Source: Crotophaga sulcirostris (lineage: Eukaryota; Chordata; Aves; Cuculiformes; Crotophagidae). From it: a stretch of 64,000 nt of DNA. The position numbers and the translations under genes were made by a program. Positions 13,301 to 26,300 of the stretch are shown here, in pieces; the first letter of the stretch is position 1, and each line of letters starts with the position of its first letter. The stretch lies in contig VYZB01000330.1 of assembly GCA_013397455.1 (NCBI GenBank), forward strand, positions 409,790 to 473,789, written 5' to 3'. Below the pieces are notes generated by a model. It searched no databases. It was not told where the DNA came from and worked only from the letters and a program-made list of their open reading frames with translations.

Positions 13301-14487
13301 TAAGTAATATTTAAGCCTTCCTGAGTATTAAGGCATGCAGCTAAACCTTGCCATTTGAGTATTGCTTTTATATGATTCAATGTGCACAGTCAGGTGAATA
13401 CACCGCATTTCAGCTCCTGCCTCTCTGCTAGTCCTTGTTATAAAACTCAGTATTTAACATTCATATATAGATATCAGCTGTATTTGGTAGCCAAATGACT
13501 CTTCCAAATTAAAGTTGTACAATAAAAGAAAAAATCTCAGAGGGTAGAAGAACGTTCTACCTGATAAATGAACTCTAAGAAATACCAGTCAACGTGTAAC
13601 TCTCTCTCTGGCTCCCCTTCCAGCGTGGCTGGAGCTTGGGGGAAATGGGAGCAGATGAGGAGGCAGCTAGAGCAAAGGTATTAATTTACACTTGTTTACT
13701 CTAACTTGATCCAAATTAATTTGTTAAACATTCCCTTTGGGCCTGGTAGGCTGTTGAAAGCAAAAGACCATTTGTTTTTCCTACTGACACTCAGACTAAC
13801 TGCTAGGTTCACATCTGCTGAGCTCTTCTCAGCCCATCTCTCCCATCCTCTGTATCTCTGCCACAGCAAGGGTCCCACAGATCCGTGTTCTCAAAGACCT
13901 TTTTGTAACTCTGTACTAAGGCAATGCAATAGCAGCATATCTCATCTTTCTTTTGAGAAACTGAGACTGACAATGACATCATTACGTCTCAAAATGATTT
14001 TCTGTTTTTATAATAAGCACCACAAGCACTATCCTGTCTCTAACGAGAAGCACAGTTCATTGTTTTCCTGAAAGATGGTACAGATAGCATAGTGCAATTT
14101 CTTAATACCATTTCAATTAGATAATATGGCAATCAGAAAATACATTTTAACTTTCACACTATTATCATGACTGAGCTACAGAATACGAAAAGTAAAAAAG
14201 TTGCAAACTATTTTAATTACACTCAAAGATTTAGCAAGCATAGATACTGGACTTACCTCAGTGAAGCAGGTGAGTATTTCCCTGCATCTGCACTTTCTTT
14301 CTTATCTTACACATAGTAGGGGATTTGATTTCCTATAGCATTAAATCAAAGGCTTTAGTATGAACACACTGCACTCTGCTTCCAATAAGCAGCAGTAACT
14401 AATAGGACAGTACACGTAATAAACCCAGTTAGCATCAAATTGGTAAAACAGAAAAAAAAAAAAGCCTGAAAAAAAAGACAGGACAAA

Positions 14488-14660
14488 CCCAGTTCCTCCA
14501 GCCCCTCCTCATACCTGTGCTCCAGCCTCATGATCTTGGGGGCCTCCTTGACCACTTGTCCCATGTCCTTCTTGTACAGGGAGTCCCAGGCTGGGTGCAG
14601 GATTCAGACACAGTCCAACAACTGAGGAGTACAGGGAATTCACTGTGAACAGGGTACAGG
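14488..14660 (-). mobile_element. probable CR1 internal 3' fragment
   Basis: Reads like the minus-strand CR1 block with CCAGCCCCTCCTCATACCTG, GACCACTTGTCCCATGTCCT and GGGAGTCCCAGGCTGGGTGC. Diverged and lacking the CR1 tail. Confidence 0.45.
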
Positions 14661-15139
14661 TCCCTGGGATGAGGACAGTCCATCTCATTCCTTTAGCTCC
14701 CTTTTCCTAATGCTTTCCATTTGTTGCATTTACCAGCTACCAATTTTGTGTGCTTCAAATCCTAAGCAAATGTCAGCTAAAATATAATTTCTCAAGCATC
14801 TCCTCTCCCCCCTCAACCTGGAGCTGCGAACCTGGGTGGGAACTGATGCTCCAAGGTGAGCTTTGCTGTACATCAGACCCCATGGAGGAGTTGCTCATCA
14901 CACAAAGGTGCTCTGGCACTCTCCAGAGTGCTTTCCCTCCCCCAAGAAAGCCATTTCCTCCTGGCAGGGCCCTGCATCTGCAGCAACTGGCCACCACCAC
15001 ATCAACTGTGTGCACATTACTTCTTGTCTGTTTATTCCCCACTGACTTCCACAAATTATTCTCCCAGGACACTGGTTTCTAAAGATCTATTATGTGGTGC
15101 TACCACTACAGCATCACACTGGAGCATAGAAATTAATAT

Positions 15140-17194
15140 CTTCCTCATTAAAATACTTTATTCATAAGCAAGTAATAAAGATGGAGGCAAATATTTGGTG
15201 ACATGATTGAGTTTTAAAATACCTCAGAATAAACAGAAGCAATGCAAGCTAATTAGTTATGACAATGTCTTATACTCATAGAAAAACAGGTCTGATCTTG
15301 ACAATTATTGGAATCTTCTATGGCTTTGTCTGAAATATAAAAACACGAGGAAATCAGCCCCATAATTAATTTACTATTGCTTAAAAAGTTATCAGGTGTG
15401 AGGACTGACCTCTCCAACTTCAGATGTCTAAATGCATGTTGAGGCAGTCGCTGTGGCAACAAAAAGCAATGAAAAAACCAGACAATTTTAGGTCTATATT
15501 GGGATAAAATAAATAGAGCTTACAATTTTTCCTTTTTCTCCACTGATAAAAAAGGAGCATCATGCCTCCCACTCCATGTTTCACACCCAGACATATGTTC
15601 TTGGCCCACCACTTATGTCAAGTCATACAATTTATCTTAGGTCTCTTTTACTGTCATCTAAGCAGAAATAAGTGGTATTGGTATGTTCACATAGACATTT
15701 CTGCTGTTCAGCTCAAAATGGCAACTAATTAAGTTTCAGTAACTTGTTTGAGTGCTGCACCCTCTGTAAAAAACAAGATTTGAAATGCCCCTGAGCTGAG
15801 CATTAGCTAAATGACAGCTTAACATCTGCACAGTGACTGAAGCTACATGACCAGCTACCACAAATTCAGAAATGCTCACCTCCAGTGGTGTGGGTGCAAT
15901 TCACTCCTCCAAGTTATCCTTATTATCTTCATAAAAATAACGTCCCTGCCACAAGGTTTCAGCTAAAATCAAAGTCCAACTGCATTACAGGGTACGTATA
16001 TTCATTTTACACACACTCTGCCTGCTGTGGACTGCAAGGTGCCACTGCAGCAACTGAGGCTATTACCACTTCCAGGTAATAAAAAATAAAAACTAAAAAC
16101 TCTGTCCACATGCAGATGTTGTGTCTCCTCTAGGAAGGGCAGCAGTAAAGCATAAATGCTTCCTCTAAGCCACTGCATCTCTCCCTCTGTAGGGGAGGAA
16201 AAAAGCAGATAGTTGGGGTCCTTCCAGCTGCCAAAGTCCTAAAGAAGCACTCCTTCCTTCAGATAATGTACAAAACCAGACATGGCAACAGAGAGGTGAA
16301 CTGGCTTCCCAAGATGACTCAGACAGTCAAGGGAGAGAGAGTCCAGACCGATCCACTACAATACACCATCTCCCAAACTAACTATTAAATCAAAATCTCT
16401 TTATCAGAGACAAATCTTAAAATGGGGCACATATTTATGCACTGAACACTTGACTTCAGCTGGGGGCAAAGCCACAGGGTATCAAGTGCGTGGTCTTGAA
16501 GACCAAGTAGGTCTCAGAGAACCAGGGGTAAGGGATGAAGAGGGAACTCTGCCCTGTTTACTCATATTTAGATCATCCTATAGGTACATAAGTGCCAAAG
16601 GGAGGGAAAGGAGGAGTATTTCTTTCCCCCACATCATGGAACTGTTACAGAGCTAAGCTGAAGTGACCCTCACTGCTGTTGAGGTCTGAGCTCACCAGCC
16701 AGTGAATCTACTCCTCACTCAGCACAACCTTCTCCTATCTACAGTGCTTCACAAATTAACCTTGTTGTCACAGTGATTGGTGGGTGAGGGCTTATCTTCT
16801 CCAGTGAGAAACAGCCAATGTTTGCCTATTTCAGTCCTTGCATAAGCAAATATTGTTCAAGTGCTGAATTCCTAAGCAAGCTGAAAATTGCATTATTTAA
16901 AAAATGATTGCGTTCCAGCATTGCACAATATTAAAATTGCTAAAGCTACTTAATGCTTACAGTTCAAATGCACATATATAATAATTTGATAAATCTTAAT
17001 TGAACTTTTTAACAACTGTTTCCACTTATTTATGAATTACATCGTGACACATTTGGACCAAATGTTTCATTGGTCTTTACATTTGTGCATATCATTGGTT
17101 GCACATTCAGTCTTCTCTTCTACATGACCAAAAATTTCCACTTTTTATGAAGATCTGCTCTTCATTTGGTCTCTCCTGTTGGACAAGGTGCACC
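15140..17194 (-). other. CRYL1: possible CRYL1 3' UTR
   Basis: Sequence downstream of the CRYL1 stop. The first canonical AATAAA on the minus strand is at 15157-15162, which would give a 3' UTR of about 2.05 kb. Weaker CATAAA hexamers occur much closer, at 17144-17149 and about 17029-17034, so the real UTR could be only tens to a few hundred bases. No CR1 piece or convincing open frame interrupts the interval. The extent is inferred. Confidence 0.3.
15157..15162 (-). terminator. candidate polyadenylation signal AATAAA
   Basis: First exact AATAAA on the minus strand downstream of the CRYL1 stop codon (plus strand TTTATT). About 2 kb from the stop. Weak evidence by itself in AT-rich sequence. 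Confidence 0.2.
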
Positions 17195-17308
17195 TCAGTC
17201 AGATTTCATTTTTTTTTTCAGTTTGGCAAGGCCAGCGAGACATTCATCTCTCCATTTCCTCCTGGCATCCAGGACTTTTGGAACAACTGGAATTTTTTCA
17301 GACATTGC
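17195..17308 (-). CDS. CRYL1: CRYL1 exon 8, terminal coding exon with stop
   Basis: 114 bp, 37 codons and TGA (17195-17197). The acceptor is TTTTCTCTTCCAG. The encoded end reads [20 protein letters not shown], then [17 protein letters not shown]. The [14 protein letters not shown] core is the CRYL1 C-terminal signature. The preceding PVVPKVL segment and the KKKMKSD tail are less conserved in the family. The three lysines come from a ten-base A run (17209-17218 on the plus strand read as T). It is too short to stand out as an open frame, but phase, splice site and similarity all agree. Confidence 0.94.
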   Translation of the reverse strand, partial: AMSEKIPVVPKVLDARRKWRDECLAGLAKLKKKMKSD

Positions 17309-20300
17309 CTGGAAGAGAAAATTTAAGATTATTAAATCTCACGTTCTGAGTAAAAAGTTTCTCACCAGGATTGTCTTCCTGCTTTCCTTGTGTCAGACCA
17401 AGTAATCATCCACACAAACTAATTTAGTCTACTTACTAATTAGCCACTCACTAATTCTTCACATGGGTGACTGGAAATGAGCTAACCTGTTCAAGAAGAA
17501 GAGAGCTTCCACTTGGAGAAGGTTGGTCTGAAGATGCCTACAAAACCACCAAAGCATCAGCCTCCTCTCTTGGTTTGCCCCACACACCTGCTAAGTCTCT
17601 TTGGTAATAACCTTTCATTAAATAGGAAGGAGGCAACCTGGCCATTTATGTGTCTAAAAATGTGCTCTAAACCAAATTCCTCTGTGTGTGTGTTTAAAGA
17701 TGTGGTCTCTCTTCTGGTTACTAATAAATTTAATGAGCGATACCATGTTTATGAAAAACATTTTGCCTTAGGGGTGCCAGTTACAATTAAAATGACAGGG
17801 GAAGACACACAACAAACCTAGATTTTCGTTGTTTAATGGAATATGGGAGAGAGAATGTACAGCACTATTTGAGGACACAAAGGTAGAAGTCTGAACAACC
17901 TGGCATGCAAAAATGATATTTAAAACAAAATGGAAAACAAAAAAGTATTTCTGAGTGCATTATCGAAGTTATCTTACAAGTGCCAGTTAAATGTATCACT
18001 GAAAGGAGAACAAGAGGTAGTAAGCTCTGGCCAGCTAGTGCATAGTAACAGATTTTCTTCCAAAGACAAAAAGCTGTTTTGAGAGTGCAGGTAGAGATCA
18101 CAAGGTCATCTTTGCCAAAACAGCATCTGAGGTCTTAGGTTTAAAAGGCAAGTGTTGAGAAACCAGGTAAAACCTGGACCTGCAACCCATGACTGGCAAG
18201 CTGCAGTCACTCCAGAAAAAAGTCAGGAGGAGGGACAAAGGAGTAAGATAAGAGATGTTTAATGTTTTACTCTCAAGAGGATTCTTGCAAAGCCATCTTT
18301 GACACTGAAGACCAAAGATAATAAAGAGACACAAAAACAGAGTTGAACTGGAATCCAGCTTTCCATAAAAAACCCAAACTGTCTCATACTGATCAAAAGC
18401 TTCTAATTGTGAGTAACTCCACAATTATTATTGATTGATATTAGAAGCAGTCTATGTTGTTTAAGGACATAAGAATCTTCTTCCTTTTTAACGTAGCTGG
18501 TGTTAAAATTGTATAAAACAAATAAAAGGAACAAAAAATGCTGTTTTCCAGACACAGAACTTCTATATAGGGAATTAATCTGACAGGTAATCAAGAACGA
18601 TTAGATAGATACGTGTGTTCTTTCATGAAGCATTTAAAAAAATACAACTATGAAAAGGCACTGTTAGGAAATAACAATACTTCAGTCAATTCTTATGATC
18701 ATACAAAGTAGCCTATACAGTGAGTATAAGCAAATTATGGGGTTAGAAATGTTGATAGAAAAAGCAGGTCCCAATCCAGCACAGCATTTAAAACACATCT
18801 TGTCTTTAAACATGCGAGTAACCTTACCTGACTGCTCACAGGCTTGACTTAAATGTGTATTTGCATGCATTACAGACTGGAGTTCTAGTTTGTGAAGTAT
18901 ATAGAAGCAGGAAAAAGACCACTCAGAAGGAAAAAGCTACAGGGGTTATGCAGGAAATTGGAGGAGAAGGAAGACAAGGAGAGAAAAGCCATGTAGGAAA
19001 GGAAGCTTGTAGCTGAACATGTCATGGTAGAGGACAGGGGACAGAAGTGGTAAGAAATAGTGTGGAAGATTTAATATCAATAACCCATGGCTGTTAGCAG
19101 TCAACTCCTCTATCTAGTAATGGTGTCACTCCACTGCTAGATCACTTTCCCTTGATGGATGTCAAAGTGCTTTAAAAAGGGACTTACATGCATTCTGTAC
19201 AGATATTTTTATTTAAAGTACACACTCACACAAGAAATACACACTACAGATACCTCTAACAGTAAACTGAAATGTTAAAAATGTTAAAATATTATAAAAG
19301 TTAATGTTCTTTTTCTGAATGTCACTGCATGTATCAACTCTGTATTTACCTGACTGATCTTCTGCTCAATTTCACCTGAAAATTCTGGAACTGGTCCAAA
19401 GGTGTTCAGAACAAGTCTCATACCTTCACGGTATCTTTCACAATAATTCGTAAAACCTAAAAATAAGAGTGAAAAATTACATTTCAACAGAAATTCCTAC
19501 TCAAGTTCAGTAAGGCTGCCTGTGCTTAAGCACTGTCTTAAATTAGAGTTAAAAAAAATGGTGCCTCTTATTCTAAAAGACACCTAATTGTCATCAAAGG
19601 AAAATGGATTCTATCCATCACATTTCCATTAATGTTCATGGAAAAATCACTTAAGGCACGCTTTCCTTGCAAAACCAGTTAAAGTTACATTGCCAGTAGG
19701 CAATGGTGTGTGAGGGGAGTAATATACAATCATGGATACACTCATGCTTTGTTCCCTGAGACCAGAAAGCTTCTCCAACCAGTGTCCATGAGGAGAGTGC
19801 TCCCACCTTTCCTCTCCATTTGGTACGCATCAATCAGCTGAAGTATTCCTGTTATTTTTTTTATTTATTGACCCAGAGTGTACCAAGAACAATATGGCTC
19901 AGGGGGAAAGGATCAAAAGAAATGGAGACCCAGGTGGCCTCCAGTGAAGGAGGCTTAAGGAGGAACAGATGAGTCTTGTAGATCAACACCTTGTATTGCA
20001 AATGTGGTTAGTGATAGGGATTTCACTTTTATGACCACAGGAAGCTCCTTGATGGTTGAGCACTGCTGGGGGAAGATGGGATCCACCTGATAAAGTGGAG
20101 AAAAAGCATCTTTGGCCAGGTTTTTAGCAATCTGGTGATAAAAGCTTTTTATTAGGAACACTGGAAAAGCAAGATTACAACCTGTAGTCAAGTGAGAAAG
20201 GGGCATATGGGGGTGGAAAGAAAAGAGTGCAGGCTAACAGGTACAAGAGAAACCTCAAGGAAGTATAAAAAAAGGCAGAAGGAGTCGAGCTCTTGTGTCT

Positions 20301-23300
20301 GTGCACAAATGTGTGCAGCCTGCAAAACAAGGAGGCGAAATAAAAGCTCTGTGTGTGGTCACACAACAACTGGAGCAACTGAGGTGTGGTGGGATGGCTC
20401 ACACACCTGGAGAGCTGCAGTGGAGAGATACACACACTCCAGGAAAGACAAGGAGGGGGTGTGCTATTCTCTGTAAAAAAAACCACTTCTATGTGTGGAG
20501 CTGTTCCACGGGACGAGTGACGGGCAGGGTGAGAGCCTGTGGGTCAGCATCAGTGAGGAGGACAGTAAGGGACAGCATCTTCCAAGGGCAAGAACAGTCC
20601 ATCCTGATATTCAGGAATACAAGTAAATGTATCAAGAGATTGGCTTGGATGAGTTCTAGTGCAAAAAAGGCAGCACACAAGAGGTTGATGCAGGGACAGG
20701 CTGTAAAAGAGAAATTCAAACCCACTGTCTGGGCATGCAGGTATGGTGTTCGGAGAGCCAAAGCTCAGCTCCAGTCGAGACTTGCAAGGATATCAAGGGC
20801 AACAAGAAGGACTTCTACTGCTACAATAGTAATAGAAGGTTGAACAAGGAAAGCGTGGGCCTGTTGCTGATTGGGTGGGTGATCTAGTGACAGGAGAAAC
20901 AGATAAAGTGGAATTACTCATTGCTTGCTTTGTGTCAGTCTTTATTGACAAGGTCTCCTGTGCCTCTGTGTTTAGAGGTAGGGTTCGAGGAGAAGAGCTG
21001 TCAGCAGCAGATGATGATCCAGTCAGTGACTATCTGCAAGAACCCACCTCAGACCATTGGACGACACAGGCTGTATCCAAGGATATGAGAAAAACAGCCT
21101 GTGGCCTTGAAAGGGTGCTTTCAATTGTATTTGAAAAATCATGCCAGTCAATGCATCAATGTCATCGTTTCAGATCCCCAGATGACGAAAGGCAAACATT
21201 GCACCCTTCTTCAGAAAAGCTCAAAAGAACACTCTGGGGTACTACAGGCCAATCAATCTCACTTCTGTCCCAAGAAAATAAAAGAGCAAGTCCTCTTGAA
21301 ACAAATTCCTGGGTACAGGAATAAGAAGAGATTGTGACAGTCAGCATGTAGTTACCAATGGATACACCATGGTGTAAATCATGTCTGGCTGACCTTGTTG
21401 CCTTCTGTGATAAAATCATTGGATTTGTGGAAAACAGGAAAGTAGTGGATATAATTTAGCTCAACTTTTTGACACCGCCACCTGTGATATTCTGTTATCA
21501 AGTTAGCACATTAAGGTCTGCATGCTTGGACAAGATGGACAAAAAATGGGTTGGATGCACAGGCTCAGAAGTAGTGGTTAATGGGTTTTACTTTACCTGG
21601 AGGCCAGGAGAAGTGGAGCATTGCAGAAATCTGTCCTGAGACCTGTACTGCTTAGCAGCACTTGCTTTAAAAGTTTGTGAATGATACCAAATTGGGTAGA
21701 AGTAGTATGTGGAGGGGGATGGTCCAGCTGATAGACAGGAGGGCAAGGCTGTCCTCAGATAGGCTGGAACAATGAGCCAATATAAAACCTGAAAATAAAT
21801 AACTAAGACAAATGCAAGATCCTGCACCTCTAAAGGAAGAGCTCCAACACAGGCCTGTGAACCCCAAGAACTCCTGGTCCTGGAGGGCAGCAAGCTGAAC
21901 ATGAACCAACAGTGTGCCCTGGCAGCACAGAGGGCCACAACATCCAGGGCTGTGTGGAAAGCAGAGCCAGCAGACCGAAAGAAGTGATCAACCCCCTTCC
22001 CTTGGCATTCATTAGACTGCATCCAGAATACTGCATTCAGTTTGGGATTCCCCAGTACAAGAAAGACATTGACAAAATGGAGCAACTTCAAAAGAAGCCA
22101 CAAAAATGGAGCTGGAGCACCTGCCCTGTGAGGGCAGGCTGGGGGAGCTGGGCTAGTTCAGCCTAGAGCAGAGGCGGATTTGGGGGGAACCTAACAGCAG
22201 ATCCCCAGTGCCTGTGGGGAGGTCACTGAGCAGACAGAGCTGAGCTCTTTAGAGTTGTTGCATGGCAGGAGGACAAGAAACAATAGGCACAATTTGAAAC
22301 GAGAGGTTCTGACTGAGCACTCAAACACTGGCACAGGTTGTCCACAGAAGTTGTGTAGTCTTCATCTCTGAGGGTTTTCAAGACTGGATGAAACCCTGAG
22401 CAGCTTGGTCTAATCTCAGAGCTGACCCTGCAGTGAACATCTTAAGAAAACACGTGGTTGGGGAACCTGAGAACCAGCTAAATTGCAATAATGGGTAAAA
22501 TGGCAATCAAGTAGATGTTGGCTGAATTAGGGAAAGGTCCAGCTTCCATCAGCTCCAGTAGGAATCTCATCTCAAAAAAATTATTGTTGAGGCACCAGAG
22601 AGGAACTGGAATTATAAATACATCAAAAAGAGAAATTAGTCATTTAGACAGGTGTATATAGTAAACTTTTTAGTGCTATTAACTACCACATAATTAAGAA
22701 AGGATAAGCAGCCTTTCCCACTGTACATCAACCGAGAAGTCATGAGCTGCACCACAACAGTAAATGAGCAATGCTTGTCTGGCAGTAAGCAAGCCAACAC
22801 AAGTAAGAAGGTGATTGTCCTGATGAACACCCTAGATCTGAGAAGGGAAGTTTTGCATATCCAGTAAAAGCATGAGAATTTCCCTTTCCTGAGAACCACA
22901 GAGACTGAAGACATTGCAATCATAATCCTCTTTTTCTTAGCTAACTATCAAAGCAAAGAGGAGAAATCTCCAGACAACAAAGGCAAGCAGTTACAGTCAC
23001 CAATTCTTCCATGAAGACTCAGGAGACCAAACAGACTGAGAAGCATGAACCTGAACTGCTCAAGGTCTCATCCAACCACAAAATGCCGGAAATTTAAGTG
23101 GGGTGCCTGACTACCACACAAAAGAATGCAACTCAGGTCATGAGTCCTTAAGCAGTTTCCTTCCTGAACAGCTTGTAGACAGTTCCCTGGAATGCAACAC
23201 TGTGTGATATCAAACCCATAGGAGTTACACATGTCAAACCCTTAAACAGTTGAGGTTGAAAAGTGGATGAAGGAACGGAAACCTCTGACTACTAGCAACT

Positions 23301-26300
23301 ATGAATCATAACCTACACCACTTCTACTGCTCAACGTGTCTGAAATCGCTGAAGTACAGGTTTTCCAAAAAGGCCTTTGAGGTCAGTAAGTGTATGGAGA
23401 ACACAGTTGTTTCTGGACCAAAGACAGAGGAACTTTCAAAGGACAGATGCTCAAGGAAGTATTGCAATTCCTTTAAAGGATCAGCACTCTTAACTCATGA
23501 TTACCATCAGATAAACAACTGAAAGGACACTGGGAGAACATGTCCATTGCATGAGAGCGACATCGAGAGAGTATTTTTGAGAGCATCAACTCTTGTAACA
23601 AATGGACTAGCAACGTTTTTCAGTATTAGAAGGAAGGAGGTTGTGAGAAAAACAGCAGCCTTGTTAAGAATCTTGAACCTATATTTGGTGCCAAGAGTGT
23701 GTTAACAGCATTTAGTCAGCCTGTTTCCATGTTTTCTCTACCCATGGAACATGTGTTCCTCAAACACACTCTGGTATGTTCTGGCCTTCTCCAACACAAA
23801 AAGGGAGGTCAGCTGGTCATACACATATCTGTGCACTAATTATATGGGAATTTAGTATTTTTCTGAGTTTTCTTAATTGACACACAGCCAGAAACATTCA
23901 AATTGCCTAGCGGGCTCCAAAACATCACTGGCAGGAAGTGAGACTCAGGAAGAGATGCGTTACTGTGGGATGTGGTACAGGCTGTGATACAATTCTGTCT
24001 CTTCACTGAGGGAATAAGCAGAGACCATCCTGCTCCACAAACACTCTGGAAAGGACCACTGGTTATCAGGGTTTACTGATTATACTCTGTCATTAGCATA
24101 AGTGCTTGCCTGTTACATCTTAACAGCTGGGCTCACAGACTTTGGCACCTAAAGCCAACACAGATCAACCTACAGGGGATATGCTATCTACAGGAGAACT
24201 CTTGGGAACACAAGACAAGTCTGGATGAGACTCATGGAGCAAACACAAGACAATGGTATTTACATTTCACCTTGCCCACATGAGCTATTTCTTCTAACAG
24301 CGAGGAGTCTGAACAGAAAGTTTGGCCAACATCATGCGACATCATAGAAAGTTCCCAAATGGAGAAGTAGAAATGACTGGGGATGAAGAGTGCAGAACTA
24401 GGTGGACTTGGGTACACCTTGCTAATTTGCAGCAGCTCGCAGCAGCTGTTGCCAGCTGGACAATCACAAAATCAAATACAGCAATTCAGTCAAATATGAC
24501 AACTCAAGCAAATCCACGTGACCAACTGGCAATAGAAAGAAGGGTAAACAGAGCAGGGCCAGCTACCAGTTATTCTGGTGCTTATCCAGCTGACATAGGT
24601 CTATGACACCTATACCAGTAATGAATAGTTTGGGTTTGGTACTTTTCCAAAAGTCAAGGGGAACCTCTCAACCACTTGGTAAGCTTGTGTAATACCATAG
24701 ATCTGAATAGTTTTGATTCTGGTACAGTCAGGAGAAGGTAGAAGAGAAGACAGCGTGCCAGAAATCTTTTTCTCAAGCCTCAATCTAAAGAGATAACATT
24801 AATATCTTGGGAAAGCTGAATGCTTGGATGTGGCTGATCCATTGACCTGGTGAATGTGAACTCCTGAGCTGGAGATAGCCTTCAAAGCTCATTCAGCCAG
24901 TTAGTCCTGGAAATTGAGCTCTTACTGGTAGCTCGCCTCCAGCCTGAATGAATCAGAACAATTTCTGGGTGGGTGTAGCTCACCCATGCAACAGAGACAT
25001 GTCAAATGCAGGTTGGGCAATACAATTCACTCGCTGCATGCAGTGGATGAATGAAAAGAAGCCTTATGCAAAGTCAGCAAAATAAGAAAAGGTGAAAAAA
25101 AAAAACCCCTACAGGTCTAGAGAAGAGCAGCAGCATTAGTACAGTTGACCTCAACATTTTGACTGAAATGGCAACATGCAGGCTACGTGCCAAGCAGAGG
25201 GTGGACACTGCGAAGTCTTTCAAGTCTCAAGTGAAAGAAATACACCAAAAGCTAGAATATACACATGGTCTCACCCAAAGACTAAACCAAACCACAATAA
25301 TTTCAAAATAGCTAACTCAACATAGCACTCCCAGTCCGAAATGTCAGTGCAGACTAGTGGCAATCTTTAACTTGGCTTATGTAATGAAGATCAAACTTAC
25401 ATTGCCAGTTTCAAGAAGGCACTTCAGCAATGGGGAATATTGCTGGAAAAATCCCAGTTTCAACTGCAAACTCAAAACTGGCAAATATTTGACTCCAGAC
25501 CTTTAGGCTTAGAGGTCCTTTGGTTCAAAGGTCAGGGCTACAGCAAAAGTGGATGAGAGGAGCACTTGACTGGAGCACAGAGACAAGAAGATGGAAAACA
25601 AATATGACAGAATGCCTTTAACTTTAATCCTTGCTGATGCTCCCAGGGAGCAGCTTAAGCTGGAAGAATTAGCATCTGTAAACAGTGTGAGACAGACAGG
25701 GCAGCACCCAGAAGCTGGAAAAACAGGAAGAAGATGGCAAACGGGGCTGTTAACAACAATCAACATCTCTCCTTGCATCCAGTTGCTGTGACCACACTGT
25801 GCCCCACTATCTCCAACTGGAGAAAACAAATAATGCAAAATGCGTCTGGGACAGAGAAAGAGGGAAATCAACTCATAGCACAGGCATGACGATGGGCACC
25901 TCTTGTCTGTATAGTTTGTTGGCTCCCTGTCTAAAACACCATCTTCCTTCCAGAGTCACCTCACCAATGTCAGAGGGAAGGGGCTGTTAGAATCTTAGAA
26001 TCACGAACACAGAACAGAAATACCTCTAGGGGAGGCAGGAGTTTCCTGAATCTTCCCTCCACCATGTCTTAACAACTATGGCAGAGAGTGGAAGAAGAAG
26101 AATGAATAACAAAATGTTCTAAGAGAGTAGCGGATACAGGATTATAGAGATGAAAAGGGGAATACTCTATCTTCCTTGAAGGTCCCAAACCCACACAGCA
26201 TTTCTGACTTGTACAGCGTAGTTACAGGAACACGCACCACAAGCTAGATGAACGCATTGATTCAAAACTCTTCTGTTGCCCATATGTATCTAGGAAATGC

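Larger units (their letters stand above)
1..15139. other. intergenic region 3' of CRYL1, no supported gene
   Basis: No open frame here has a recognisable domain, and no connexin-like reading frame (expected further left if the vertebrate GJB6-CRYL1 order holds) is present. It contains CR1 pieces at 689-816, 6155-6543 and 10243-10385, probable ones at 3800-4100 and 14488-14660, and simple tracts. The stretches 4.2-6.1 kb, 6.6-10.2 kb and 10.4-14.4 kb otherwise hold nothing I can name. Confidence 0.6.

Noticed and set aside
17099..17405. Plus-strand frames of 75 and 79 codons
   Set aside because: Antisense shadows of CRYL1 exon 8.
20295..21324. Longest plus-strand open frames (182 and 149 codons) as possible genes
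   Set aside because: Their content and order match pieces of the CR1 endonuclease and reverse transcriptase in shifted frames; they belong to the dead element at 19930-22440.
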